From Caballeronia novacaledonica (GTDB lineage: Bacteria > Pseudomonadota > Gammaproteobacteria > Burkholderiales > Burkholderiaceae): DNA of 64,000 bases. Location of the stretch: NCBI RefSeq assembly GCF_900258035.1, contig NZ_OGTP01000009.1, positions 124,001-188,000 on the forward strand, read 5' to 3'. How positions within the stretch are numbered: position 1 is the first letter of the stretch; the number at the start of each line of letters is the position of its first letter. The position numbers and the translations under genes are program-made. Shown piece after piece: positions 44,738-53,962 of the stretch. Below the pieces are notes generated by a model that was not told the origin of the DNA, did not search any database, and saw only the letters and a program-made list of their open reading frames with translations.

Positions 44738-45927
44738 TCTGCGGACTCTCCTGCGGTCTTCCTGCGGCGCGCGAGATCGATGAGCCCCATGATGCCGTTC
44801 GGCAAAAGCAGGGGCACGAGCGTGAAGATGAGGCCGAGGAAGAACAGCCAGTACTCCGCGAAATACGCAGTGAAAAAGCTCTTCGCGCCGTTCACCGCGA
44901 ATGCGCCGACGATCGGTCCGATCAACGTGCCGCGTCCGCCGACCGCGACCCAGATCGCCATTTCGATCGAGTTCGCCGGCGACATCTCGCTCGGATTGAT
45001 GATGCCCACTTGCGGCACATACAACGCGCCCGCGATGCCGCACAGCACCGCCGACACCGTCCAGATGAAGAGTTTGTACGCGAGCGGACTGTAGCCGAGG
45101 AACATCAGGCGCGCTTCGCCATCGCGTACGCCGGTGACGACGCGCCCGAGCTTCGACGTGACGATCCAGCGCGCCGCGAGAAACGCGAGCACGAGAATCG
45201 CGAACGTGATGAGGAACAGCGCCGTGCGCGTGCCCGGATGCGTGACGGGGAAGCCCGCGATGCGCTTGAAGTCCGTGAAGCCGTTGTTGCCGCCGAAGCC
45301 CGTTTCATTGCGATAGAAGAGCAGCATCGCGGCGAAGGTCATCGCCTGCGTGATGATCGAGAGATACACGCCCTTCACGCGCGAGCGGAACGTGAAGAAG
45401 CCGAACACCCACGCGAGCACGCCGGGCACGAGCACGACGAGCAGAAGCGCATACCAGAGATGCTCCGTGCCCTCCCAGTACCACGGCAGCTTGTGCCAGT
45501 CGAGGAACACCATGAAGTCGGGCAGGTCGCTCTTGTACACGCCTTCGCGGCCGATCGAGCGCATCAGGTACATGCCCATCGCGTAGCCGCCGAGCGCGAA
45601 GAAGAGCGCGTGGCCCAGGCTCAGGATGCCGCAATAGCCCCACACGAGATCGAGCGCGAGCGCGCCGATCGCATAGCACATGAGCTTGGCCGTGAGCGTC
45701 ATCGCATAGGCGGACAAGTGGAACGTGCTCGTCTCCGGCAACACGAGCGCGCTAACCGGCACGACGATGCCCATCGCGATGATGAGCGCGATCAGCGCAA
45801 GCCAGCCATTGCGCGGCAAGAGCGCGGCGCGCGGCGGCAGGCCGAGCGCGAAACCCGCGCGCGCGGCGCTCGAATCGGGTTGCGGCGCGACGTCGAGGTT
45901 CCCGCCGATATTGGTCGAGGCGGTCAT
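44734..45927 (-). CDS. urtC: Urea ABC transporter permease UrtC
   Basis: 397 residues with about ten membrane helices, LivM family. Typical are LDLVWGYCGILSLGHALFFA, YLMRSIGREGVYKSDLPDFM (a UrtC-specific loop) and the EAA-like DGEARLMFLGYSPLAYKLFI. It pairs with UrtB to form the urea channel in the inner membrane. It starts 4 bp after the urtB stop and is coupled to urtD. Confidence 0.95.
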   Translation of the reverse strand: MTASTNIGGNLDVAPQPDSSAARAGFALGLPPRAALLPRNGWLALIALIIAMGIVVPVSALVLPETSTFHLSAYAMTLTAKLMCYAIGALALDLVWGYCGILSLGHALFFALGGYAMGMYLMRSIGREGVYKSDLPDFMVFLDWHKLPWYWEGTEHLWYALLLVVLVPGVLAWVFGFFTFRSRVKGVYLSIITQAMTFAAMLLFYRNETGFGGNNGFTDFKRIAGFPVTHPGTRTALFLITFAILVLAFLAARWIVTSKLGRVVTGVRDGEARLMFLGYSPLAYKLFIWTVSAVLCGIAGALYVPQVGIINPSEMSPANSIEMAIWVAVGGRGTLIGPIVGAFAVNGAKSFFTAYFAEYWLFFLGLIFTLVPLLLPNGIMGLIDLARRRKTAGESAE

Positions 45928-45930
45928 GGA

Positions 45931-47535
45931 TCAGGCCTCCGCGCTGCGGCCCTTCAGGGCGAACATGCCCTGCGGACGCTTCTGGATGAACAACACGATG
46001 AGCACGAGCACCGCGATCTTCGCGAGCACCGCGCCCCAGAACGGTTCGACGGCCTTGCTCACGAGCCCGAGCCCGAAGCCGCCGATCACCGTGCCCGCAA
46101 GCTGGCCGACGCCGCCGAGCACCACCGCCATGAACGAATCGATGATGTAGCTCTGGCCGAGATCCGGCCCGACGTTGCCGATCTGCGAGAGCGCGCAGCC
46201 GCCGAGTCCCGCGATGCCCGCGCCGAACGCGAACGCATACGAATCGACACGCGCGGTCTTCACGCCGACGCACGCGGCCATGCGGCGGTTCTGCGTCACC
46301 GCGCGCACGAACAGGCCGAGCCGCGTCTTCGTGAGCACGCCCCACGCGATCGCCACCACGGCGAGCGAGAACGCGAGGATCGTCAGACGGTTGTACGGCA
46401 GGATCAGGTTCTGCATCACGGTGACGCCGCCGCTCATCCACGACGGATTCGTCACCTGCACGTTCTGCGCGCCGAAGAGCGTGCGCGTCGCCTGAATCAG
46501 AATGAGGCTGATGCCGAAGGTCGTCAGCAGTGTTTCGAGCGGACGTCCATAGAGATGCTTCAGCACGAGCCTTTCCAGCACGATGCCGACGAGCGCCGCC
46601 GCGACGAACGACGCGGGCACCGCGAAGAGCGGATACCAGTTGAACGCGGCGGGCGCGTAATGCTGCACGAGGTTCTGCACGACGTAGGTCGCATACGCGC
46701 CGATCATCAGGAATTCGCCGTGCGCCATGTTGATGACGCCGATCAGGCCATACGTGATCGCGAGGCCGAGCGCCGCGAGCAACAGCACGCTGCCGAGCGA
46801 GAGGCCCGCGAAGAGCGTGCCGAAGATTTCGCTGCGGCGCTGGATCGAATCGAGCGCGTAGAGGCCTTCCTGCGCCGCGTTGCGCACGCGCTCGTCGGGC
46901 TCGTTGAACGAGCCGTCGGCTTTCTTCGCGACGATCGGGCGCAGCAGCTCGTACATGTCGAGGTCATGCCGCGCCGCGACGAGTTGCGCCGCTTCCAGAC
47001 GCTTGCCGACATCGGGATCGTGAAGGGCGGTCATCGCCCAGAGCGTGTCGAGGCGCTTCTTCAGTTCGGGATCTTTTTCGATGGCGCGCGCGCGGTCGAC
47101 CAACGGCTTCATCGACGCGTCCGGGTTCTTCAGCAGCGCGGCGATCGCTTCGCGGCGTTTCGCGGTATCGGCGGAGGCGAGCTGCAAGCCCGAGAGCGCG
47201 CCGGCGACTTTCGTGCGCAGGATGTTGCTCAGCGTGATCGGCTGCGCGTCCGGTGCTTCGACGGTCTTGCCGGTGACCGGATCCTTGTTGCCGTCGTCGG
47301 TCTGGATGGTCACGCGGCCGTTGTCGGTCGCGACGAGCGAGCCGTCGGACAACGCGGTGAGCACGGCGACCGAAGGCGCATCCGCATTGGCGATGAGCTT
47401 GTCGATGGCGGCGGATTTGGCTTCGAAGTCGTCGCCGGCGAGCGGGGCGAGATCGTCGCTGGTGAGTGCATGCGCGCTGAACGGCGCGAGCGCGATGAGG
47501 AGCGCGAGCAATACCCGCATGAAGGAACCGGTCAT
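45931..47535 (-). CDS. urtB: Urea ABC transporter permease UrtB
   Basis: 534 residues. A signal peptide-like helix (MRVLLALLIALAPFSAHA) is followed by a ~200-residue soluble region, then a LivH-type permease domain with eight or so helices (ALGLAITYGLIGVINMAHGE, GIVLERLVLKHLYGRPLETL). The N-terminal soluble extension is normal for proteobacterial UrtB. I chose the ATG at 47535, which has AAAGG six nt upstream; another ATG lies at 47520. It lies 84 bp after urtA. Confidence 0.93.
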   Translation of the reverse strand: MTGSFMRVLLALLIALAPFSAHALTSDDLAPLAGDDFEAKSAAIDKLIANADAPSVAVLTALSDGSLVATDNGRVTIQTDDGNKDPVTGKTVEAPDAQPITLSNILRTKVAGALSGLQLASADTAKRREAIAALLKNPDASMKPLVDRARAIEKDPELKKRLDTLWAMTALHDPDVGKRLEAAQLVAARHDLDMYELLRPIVAKKADGSFNEPDERVRNAAQEGLYALDSIQRRSEIFGTLFAGLSLGSVLLLAALGLAITYGLIGVINMAHGEFLMIGAYATYVVQNLVQHYAPAAFNWYPLFAVPASFVAAALVGIVLERLVLKHLYGRPLETLLTTFGISLILIQATRTLFGAQNVQVTNPSWMSGGVTVMQNLILPYNRLTILAFSLAVVAIAWGVLTKTRLGLFVRAVTQNRRMAACVGVKTARVDSYAFAFGAGIAGLGGCALSQIGNVGPDLGQSYIIDSFMAVVLGGVGQLAGTVIGGFGLGLVSKAVEPFWGAVLAKIAVLVLIVLFIQKRPQGMFALKGRSAEA

Positions 47536-47618
47536 GATGGCCTTTCTGATGAGACATGGACGGCCGCGCGAATCACGAACGAAAGCGCGCGGCCTCACCG
47601 CTTCAAACCATCACTGCA

Positions 47619-48926
47619 TCACGCGACGCGCACGCGCTGACGGCGCAGGAACGCGGGAATGGAGCTGACGATATCCGGCTTGCCCTGATTGCCCGCGATA
47701 TACGGGCTCCACGGTTGCGCGCGCACGGCGGTCTTCGTCTTCCACACGACGTTGAACTGTCCGTCGCCGCGAATTTCGCCGATCATCACGGGCTTGTGCA
47801 GATGATGATTGCCGTCCATCGACAGCGTGAATCCCGAGGGCGCGGCGAACGTCTGACCGATCATCGCGACGCGCACCTTGTCGACGTCGGCGCTCTTCGC
47901 TTTTTCGACGGCCTGCTTCCACATGTGGATGCCGACGAAGGTCGCTTCCATCGGATCGTTCGTCACGCGCTTGTCGCCGCCGGGCAGGTTCTGCGCCTTC
48001 ACGTACTCGAAGAATTCCTTCTCGAACTTCGTGTTGTTCGTGTTCTTCACGGACATGAAGTAGTTCCATGCGGCGAGATGGCCGACGAGCGGCTTCGTGT
48101 CGATGCCGCGCAGCTCTTCTTCGCCGACCGAGAACGCGACGACGGGCACGTCGGTCGCCTTCAGGCCCTGGTTGCCGAGCTCCTTGTAGAACGGTACGTT
48201 CGAATCGCCGTTGATCGTAGAGACGACAGTTGTCTTTCCCCCCTGGGCAAAGGTCTTGATGTTCGCGACGATGGTCTGATAGTCGCTATGTCCGAACGGT
48301 GTGTAGACCTCTTGTATGTCTGCATCCTTGACGCCCTTGGAGTGAAGGAACGCGCGCAGGATCTTGTTGGTCGTGCGCGGATACACGTAGTCGGTGCCGA
48401 GCAGGAAGAAGCGCTTGGCGCTGCCGCCTTCCGGTCCCATCAGATATTCGACGGCGGGGATTGCCTGCTGATTCGGCGCTGCGCCCGTATAGAACACGTT
48501 GCGCGACATCTCTTCGCCTTCGTACTGCACGGGATAGAACAGCAGGCCGTTGAGTTCCTCGAAGACCGGCAGCACCGACTTGCGCGAAACGGACGTCCAG
48601 CAGCCGAATACGACGGCGCATTTGTCCTGCGTGAGAAGCTGACGCGCTTTCTCCGCGAAGAGCGGCCAGTTCGAAGCCGGATCGACGACGACGGGTTCGA
48701 GCTGCCTGCCCATCACGCCGCCGCTCTTGTTGATATCGGCGATGGTCATGAGCGCCGTGTCCTTCAGCGACGTCTCGGAGATCGCCATCGTGCCCGATAG
48801 CGAATGCAGGATGCCGACCTTGATCGGACCCGTATCGGCGGCTTGGGCTTTCGTGATCGGAAGCTGACCCGCGAGGGCGAGCGCGCCCGACATGGAGCCG
48901 AACTTCAGCAGACTGCGTCGTTTCAT
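47619..48926 (-). CDS. urtA: Urea ABC transporter substrate-binding protein UrtA
   Basis: 435 residues. The N-terminus KRRSLLKFGSMSGALALAG fits a twin-arginine (Tat) type signal. The mature type 1 binding protein begins PIKVGILHSLSGTMAISETS and includes NKSGGVMGRQLEPVVVDPAS and the UrtA-typical NGLLFYPVQYEGEEMSRNVF. It captures urea in the periplasm. It is the first gene of the leftward block; a near-consensus sigma54 promoter lies 59 nt upstream of its ATG and an NtrC-like site further out. Confidence 0.96.
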   Translation of the reverse strand: MKRRSLLKFGSMSGALALAGQLPITKAQAADTGPIKVGILHSLSGTMAISETSLKDTALMTIADINKSGGVMGRQLEPVVVDPASNWPLFAEKARQLLTQDKCAVVFGCWTSVSRKSVLPVFEELNGLLFYPVQYEGEEMSRNVFYTGAAPNQQAIPAVEYLMGPEGGSAKRFFLLGTDYVYPRTTNKILRAFLHSKGVKDADIQEVYTPFGHSDYQTIVANIKTFAQGGKTTVVSTINGDSNVPFYKELGNQGLKATDVPVVAFSVGEEELRGIDTKPLVGHLAAWNYFMSVKNTNNTKFEKEFFEYVKAQNLPGGDKRVTNDPMEATFVGIHMWKQAVEKAKSADVDKVRVAMIGQTFAAPSGFTLSMDGNHHLHKPVMIGEIRGDGQFNVVWKTKTAVRAQPWSPYIAGNQGKPDIVSSIPAFLRRQRVRVA

Positions 48927-48984
48927 TTCTGTGTTCCCCTTGCCGATGTGGTTGTTTGAGCAATGACGAATGCTCGGATCGTTC

Positions 48985-49000
48985 TGCAAGGGCTATGCCA
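48985..49000 (-). promoter_or_regulatory. Sigma54 promoter for the urt operon
   Basis: Reading leftward, TGGCATAGCCCTTGCA has the -24 TGGCA and -12 TTGCA elements with exact GG-N10-GC spacing; only the sixth base (T for C) and the seventh differ from TGGCACG. It ends 59 nt before the urtA ATG. The distance and form match the promoter before the amino-acid transporter. Confidence 0.75.
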
Positions 49001-49100
49001 ATTGCGGTGGAATGCTTTTGGGGTAAGGGATTGGGGAGGTTTTGCCCTTATCAGGGCTTGATGTTGGCGGCGGGGTTTTGGTGCATGGTGGAGCTTGTGT

Positions 49101-49115
49101 GCATCGTTGCGGTGC
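49101..49115 (-). promoter_or_regulatory. NtrC-like site upstream of urtA
   Basis: Leftward reading GCACC-GCAAC-GATGC matches 9 of 10 defined positions of GCACC-N5-GGTGC. Its centre is about 134 bp upstream of the predicted start point, a usual enhancer distance. Nitrogen-limitation control of urt genes by NtrC is well known in proteobacteria. Confidence 0.5.
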
Positions 49116-49168
49116 GGGTTCGCTTTGTTTTTGATTTCTTTTGTTGCTGGATCCCGTTTTGTTATTGG

Positions 49169-50012
49169 TCTATTAGCACTGCCCCTGTGCGGGGCGGCAG
49201 TCACTTTCTTTGCTGCTGCAAAGAAGGTAAGCAGCTTTCCCCATCCTGAGTGCCTCACGCCGGCTGCGGCACAGGCGATGTTTTTGCCGGATCCCGATTT
49301 GCTTTTGGTTTATTAGCGTTGCCCCTGTGCGGGGCGGCAGTCACTTTCTTTGCTGCTGCAAAGAAAGTAACCAAAGAAAGCAGCTTCTCCCATCCAAAGT
49401 ACTTCATGCCGGCCGCGGCACAGGCGATTGGCTGAATGGAACGGCTATAGCGAGTGCCCTCGCAAGTAGAACAGGGCTTGGACCGCGCACGGTCTGCCGC
49501 AGCGCACCGCTCAACTTGCGGGTTCAGCCCTTGCAAGCTCCGGCCCGCTTCGCGGCCGACCGGTAAATCGGGTTTGCGTGTACTTCTTTCTCGCCGGTTT
49601 CCCTCGCATACCCAACGGCAGCGCGCAGCGCAGTGCCGAAGCTATTTCGTGCTGAACCAGCGCCCTAAGACATGTGGTGCGGCAGACCGCGCGCGAGCCA
49701 AGCCGCGTGAGTTTTGCGAGGGCACTCGCTACTGCCGGGCCATTCAGCCAATCGCCTGTGCCGCGGCCGGCATGAAGCACTTTGGACGGGAGAAGCTGCT
49801 TTCTTTGGTTACTTTCTTTGCAGCAGCAAAGAAAGTGACTGCCGCCCCGCACAGGGGCAGTGCTAATAGACCGACGCGAAAACGGGATCCGGCAAAAACA
49901 TCGCCCGTGCCGCGACCGGCGTGAGGCACTTAGGATGGGCAAACCTGCTTACCTTCTTTGCAGCAGCAAAGAAAGTGACTGCCGCCCCGCACAGGGGCAG
50001 TGCCAATAGACC
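49169..50012. repeat. Nested long palindrome, copy C
   Basis: The inner element (49309-49872) equals copies A and B: ~130-bp near-perfect arms, inward extension and related centre. Around it lies a second, outer pair of arms at 49171-49290 and about 49885-50010. Both outer arms share the same small deletion (GAAGGTAAGCAG instead of GAAAGTAACCAAAGAAAGCAG) and the same break at GCGATGTTTTTGCCGG. So one element seems to sit inside the centre of another. It separates the urt control region from the MFS transporter gene; its left edge is about 55 bp from the NtrC-like site. Confidence 0.88.
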
Positions 50013-50068
50013 GACGCGAAAACACGATTCCACGAAAGCCCAAAAGCACACCCCCGCCAAAAAAAAAC

Positions 50069-51385
50069 CTACCGATTAACCATCCGCGCCGGCACGCTCA
50101 ACGCAAGCAACGCACCGAGTACCAAAAAGCCCGCAAGCATATACATCCCGCTCGCGGTTGAAGCAGTAACCTGCTTCAACCACCCCACGAGATAAGGACT
50201 CAAAAACCCCGCAAGATTCCCCAGCGAATTGATCATGGCGATCCCGGCCGCCGCGCCGGTGCCGGCGAGAAACGCCGTAGGCAAACTCCAGAACAGAGGC
50301 AGCGTGGTGAGAATACCCATCGTCGCAAGCGTGAGGCCGATCATCGCGAGCGTCGTGTTCGACGACCACACCACCGACAGCACCAGCCCGATCGCACCGA
50401 TGAACGCCGGAATCGCGATATGCCAGCGGCGCTCGCCGGTACGGTCCGCGCTGCGCGCCGCGTACAGCATGCCGATCACCGCCGCGCCATACGGAATCGC
50501 GGACAGCAGGCCGACCTGCAACGCATCGGAGACGCCCATCGACTTGATGATCGTCGGCAGCCAGAAGCTCACGCCGTAAAGACCCATCACGAACGAAAAA
50601 TAGATCAGGCTCATCAGCCAGACCTTCGGGCTCGACAGGATCTTGCGAAGCGGCGGATCTTCCTTCTCGACGTTATCCGCCGCGATATTGCGTTCGAGCA
50701 AGTCGCGTTCTTCCTGCGTGAGCCACTTCGCTTTCGCGATGCGGTCGTCGAGCATCGCGAACACCACGAGACCCACGACAATCGACGGAATGCCCTCCAG
50801 CAACAGCAGCCATTGCCAGCCGTGCCAGCCATGCACGCCGTCGAAGCTCTTCATGATCCAGCCGCTGATCGGGCCGCCGATCAGACCGGACAGCGCAATC
50901 GCCGTCATGAAAAGCGTCGTCATGCGTCCGCGTCGGCGCGCCGGAAACCAGTACGTCAGATAAAGAATGATGCCGGGGAAGAAGCCCGCTTCCGCCGCGC
51001 CGAGCAGGAAACGCATGACGTAGAACATCGTCGGCGTGGTGATGAACATCGTGAGCGCGGAAATGATGCCCCACGAAATCATGATCCGCGCAATCCACAC
51101 GCGCGCGCCCACGCGATGCAGGATCACGTTGCTCGGTATCTCGAAGATGAAGTAGCCGAAAAAGAAGATGCCCGCGCCGAAGCCGTACACGGCGTCCGAG
51201 AGTTGCAGGTCGGCGGCCATCTGCAGCTTGGCGAAGCCGACGTTCACGCGGTCCAGATACGCGACCACGTAGCAAATCAGCAGAAGCGGCGAAAGCCGCC
51301 ACGCGACCTTGCGATACGTCGCCTCCTCGAAGGCCGACGGCACGCCCGCGCCGGGGCGGGGCATGGGATTGGCGGTGCTGGCCAT
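50069..51385 (-). CDS. MFS transporter, anion:cation symporter family
   Basis: 438 residues, twelve membrane helices. The start region YRKVAWRLSPLLLICYVVAY, LDRVNVGFAKLQM and the loop WFPARRRGRMTTLFM are typical of the ACS family (phthalate, tartrate, galactonate and 4-hydroxyphenylacetate transporters). A GAGGAGAC site precedes the ATG at 51385. It lies downstream of SDR and aldehyde dehydrogenase genes on the same strand and probably imports the substrate they act on, likely an organic acid anion. The substrate is unknown. Confidence 0.9.
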   Translation of the reverse strand: MASTANPMPRPGAGVPSAFEEATYRKVAWRLSPLLLICYVVAYLDRVNVGFAKLQMAADLQLSDAVYGFGAGIFFFGYFIFEIPSNVILHRVGARVWIARIMISWGIISALTMFITTPTMFYVMRFLLGAAEAGFFPGIILYLTYWFPARRRGRMTTLFMTAIALSGLIGGPISGWIMKSFDGVHGWHGWQWLLLLEGIPSIVVGLVVFAMLDDRIAKAKWLTQEERDLLERNIAADNVEKEDPPLRKILSSPKVWLMSLIYFSFVMGLYGVSFWLPTIIKSMGVSDALQVGLLSAIPYGAAVIGMLYAARSADRTGERRWHIAIPAFIGAIGLVLSVVWSSNTTLAMIGLTLATMGILTTLPLFWSLPTAFLAGTGAAAGIAMINSLGNLAGFLSPYLVGWLKQVTASTASGMYMLAGFLVLGALLALSVPARMVNR

Positions 51386-51547
51386 GTTGCTTGTCTCCTC
51401 TATTTTTATCGATCGAAGTCGAGCGGATGGGCCCGCTCGCGATTACGGATGCGTAAGGATTCTAGCCCGTCGACATTCGCGCCAATCGCTTGTTTTCGCT
51501 AGGGAAAGCACCGATGCCGACGACCCGCGCCAGCATCGGCGGAAGAC

Positions 51548-52324
51548 TCAGACGCAGCGCCCGCCGTCCACTTCGAGCGCGACGCCCGTGATAAATTCGG
51601 CATCGTCGGAGGCGAGGTAGAGCGCCGCGTTGGCGATGTCCTGCGGCGTCGAAAGCCGGCCGAGCGGAATCGTCGCGAGGAACTTGCGGCGGTTCTCGGG
51701 CGTGTCTTCCATGCCCATGAACTCGGAGAGCAGCGCGGTTTCGCCCATCACCGGATTGATGCAGTTCACGCGGATGCGATCCGCGCCCAGTTCGACCGCG
51801 AGCGCCTTGCTCGCGATGATCACCGCCGCCTTGCTGCCGTTGTACCAGACGAGTCCGGGACGCGGCCGCACGCCCGCCGTCGACGCGATATTGATGAACG
51901 CGCCGCCGCCCTGCTCGCGAAAGTACGGCACGAACTGCTCGACGCTCCAGTAGAGGCTCTTCACGTTCACCGCATAGACGCGGTCGAACTCGGCTTCGGT
52001 CACGTCGAGCACGGGCTTGTTGCGATGCGTCGTGCCCGCGTTGTTGACGACGACCTGCACGCTGCCGAAGTCCTGAATGGCGGCATCGAAGAGCGTTTGC
52101 CAGTCGGCGCGCTGCGTGACGTCGCCCTGAACGGCGATCGCGCGGCCATGCTTCACTTCCGCCGACGAAGCCAGCGCGATCTCGCTCGCCACGCGCTCGG
52201 CCGCCGGGCCGTTGAGATCGTTGACGACGACGTTCGCGCCTTCGCGCGCAAACGTCTTCGCAATGCCTTCGCCGAATCCCGAGCCGCCGCCCGTCACGAT
52301 CACCGTCTTGCCTTGCAGTCGCAT
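51548..52324 (-). CDS. Short-chain dehydrogenase/reductase
   Basis: 258 residues, classical SDR. The cofactor motif is VIVTGGGSGFGEGIAKTFA, the structural NNAG motif is VVVNNAGTTH, the catalytic serine is in INIASTAG and the YxxxK motif is VWYNGSKAAVI. The aspartate in VVVNDLNG suggests NAD rather than NADP. It starts 12 bp after the aldehyde dehydrogenase stop, so the two are likely consecutive steps: alcohol to aldehyde to acid. The substrate is not evident. Confidence 0.9.
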   Translation of the reverse strand: MRLQGKTVIVTGGGSGFGEGIAKTFAREGANVVVNDLNGPAAERVASEIALASSAEVKHGRAIAVQGDVTQRADWQTLFDAAIQDFGSVQVVVNNAGTTHRNKPVLDVTEAEFDRVYAVNVKSLYWSVEQFVPYFREQGGGAFINIASTAGVRPRPGLVWYNGSKAAVIIASKALAVELGADRIRVNCINPVMGETALLSEFMGMEDTPENRRKFLATIPLGRLSTPQDIANAALYLASDDAEFITGVALEVDGGRCV

Positions 52325-52335
52325 GTCGTCTCCCG

Positions 52336-53775
52336 TTATCCGTGTTTGATGGCAATGGTTTTGAGCGTCGTGAAGCCGTACAGCGCTTCGAAACCCTTCT
52401 CGCGTCCGTGTCCGGAGTGCTTCACGCCGCCGAACGGCAATTCGATGCCGCCGCCCGCGCCATAGTTGTTGATGAACACCTGCCCCGAGCGCACGCGGCG
52501 CGCGAGGCGCATCTGCCGCGCGCCGTCGCGGGTCCAGATGCCGGCGACGAGCCCGTAGTCGGTGCCGTTGGCGAGTCTCAGCGCATCGGCTTCGTCGTCG
52601 AAGGGCATCGCGGCGAGCACCGGGCCGAACACTTCTTCGCGCGCGAGTCGGTGCGTCGGCGGGACATCGCGCAGCAACGTGGGCGCCTGATAGAAGCCCG
52701 CTTCCGGCGCATCGCCGACGACTTCGCCGTGCGCGGCCATCGGAATGCCGTCGTGCTGGGCATCGGACAGGAAGTCCCACACACGCTGCTGCTGCTTCGC
52801 GCTGATGAGCGGGCCGCAGTCGAGATCGAGCTTGCTCGGGCCGACCTTCAGCGCCGCGAACGCCTGCGACAGACGGTCCAGAAGCGGCTCGTACGCCGCG
52901 CGCTCGATCAACACGCGGCTGCCCGCCGAGCACGTCTGCCCCGCGTTCTGCACGATCGCGGCGACGAGCACGGGCAGCGCGGCGTCGATATCGGCATCGG
53001 CGAACACGATCTGCGGCGACTTGCCGCCCAGTTCGAGCGTCACGGGCACGTGGTTGTCGGCGGCCATTTTTGCGACGGCCGCGCCCGTCGCGGGCGAACC
53101 CGTGAACGAAATGTGATCGATGCCCGGATGCCGCGCGAGCGCCGCGCCCGCTTCGTGCCCGTAGCCGGTGACGATATTGAGCGCGCCGTCGGGCAGGCCC
53201 GCTTCCGCGGCCAGTTCGGCGATGCGCAACAGCGACAGGCACGCGTCTTCCGCCGGCTTCGCGACGCACGCGTTGCCGGTCGCGAGCGCCGCGCCGACGC
53301 TGCGCCCGAAAATCTGCAGCGGATAGTTCCACGGCACGATATGGCCCGTCACGCCGTGCGGCTCGCGGATCGTGAGCACGGTGTAGCCGGCCTGATAGGG
53401 CAGGGTTTCGCCGTGCAGCTTGTCGGCGGCGCCCGCGTAGAACTCGAAATAGCGCGCGATGCCGGTGGCGTCGGCGCGCGCCTGTTTGAGCGGCTTGCCG
53501 GTGTCGCGCGCCTCGATCTGCGCGATTTCCTCGTGGCACGCGGCGACGAGCATCGACAGGCGCGCGAGAATGCGCCCGCGCTCGACGGCGCTCATCGCGC
53601 CCCAGTCGCCTTCGAACGCGGCGCGGGCGGCGGCGACCGCGCGGTCGATGTCGGCCGGCGTGCCGCGCGCGATCTGCGCGAAAATCTGCCCGTCGGACGG
53701 ATCGACGACGGGAATCGTCTCGTTGCCCGACGGCGCGACCCACCGGTTGTTGATGAAATGCTTCGCGTCTTCCAT
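52336..53775 (-). CDS. NAD(P)-dependent aldehyde dehydrogenase
   Basis: 479 residues, standard ALDH length. The NAD-binding FTGSPATGAAVAK, the general base glutamate in LELGGKSPQIVFADAD and the catalytic cysteine in QNAGQTCSAGSRVLI are present. The C-terminal NNYGAGGGIELPFGGVKHSG is typical. AGGAG lies ahead of the ATG at 53775. It heads an ALDH-SDR-MFS gene group. It resembles betaine-aldehyde and aminobutyraldehyde-type enzymes at family level only. Confidence 0.92.
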   Translation of the reverse strand: MEDAKHFINNRWVAPSGNETIPVVDPSDGQIFAQIARGTPADIDRAVAAARAAFEGDWGAMSAVERGRILARLSMLVAACHEEIAQIEARDTGKPLKQARADATGIARYFEFYAGAADKLHGETLPYQAGYTVLTIREPHGVTGHIVPWNYPLQIFGRSVGAALATGNACVAKPAEDACLSLLRIAELAAEAGLPDGALNIVTGYGHEAGAALARHPGIDHISFTGSPATGAAVAKMAADNHVPVTLELGGKSPQIVFADADIDAALPVLVAAIVQNAGQTCSAGSRVLIERAAYEPLLDRLSQAFAALKVGPSKLDLDCGPLISAKQQQRVWDFLSDAQHDGIPMAAHGEVVGDAPEAGFYQAPTLLRDVPPTHRLAREEVFGPVLAAMPFDDEADALRLANGTDYGLVAGIWTRDGARQMRLARRVRSGQVFINNYGAGGGIELPFGGVKHSGHGREKGFEALYGFTTLKTIAIKHG

Positions 53776-53864
53776 GCATGTCTCCTGAAATCGGATGTTC
53801 TGGAGCGGGAAACCGATTATCGCGCCAACGCCGGGCGCGCGCCGGGCTTGCAAGGGCGATTGGC

Positions 53865-53870
53865 TATAAT
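53865..53870 (+). promoter_or_regulatory. Candidate -10 box TATAAT for ppa
   Basis: TATAAT with an upstream TGG lies 93 nt before the ppa start, between divergent genes. A matching -35 at normal distance is not clear (GGGC/TTGC region), so this is tentative. Confidence 0.4.
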
Positions 53871-53962
53871 GACGCATCCACGCGCCGACAAGCGCGACGG
53901 GCCGCAACACACCGTCCGCCCGTGCGATTCCATCTCCGACTCAACTTCTCCAGAGAGTGCTC

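Noticed and set aside
44719-47640. A 973-codon open frame on the + strand opposite urtC and urtB
   Set aside because: Its composition is Arg/His/Glu/Asp-rich, typical of antisense frames in GC-rich DNA, and the opposite strand has clear urtC and urtB motifs.
49095-49316. Small proteins encoded in the repeats (frames with ALPLCGAAVTFFAAAKKV)
   Set aside because: The same peptide appears in many copies and orientations because the DNA repeat is duplicated; no ribosome sites or family features support translation.
28809-50012. The palindromic repeats as intact insertion sequences
   Set aside because: No transposase-like coding region occurs in the ~600-bp elements, and I saw no clear target-site duplication at their edges.
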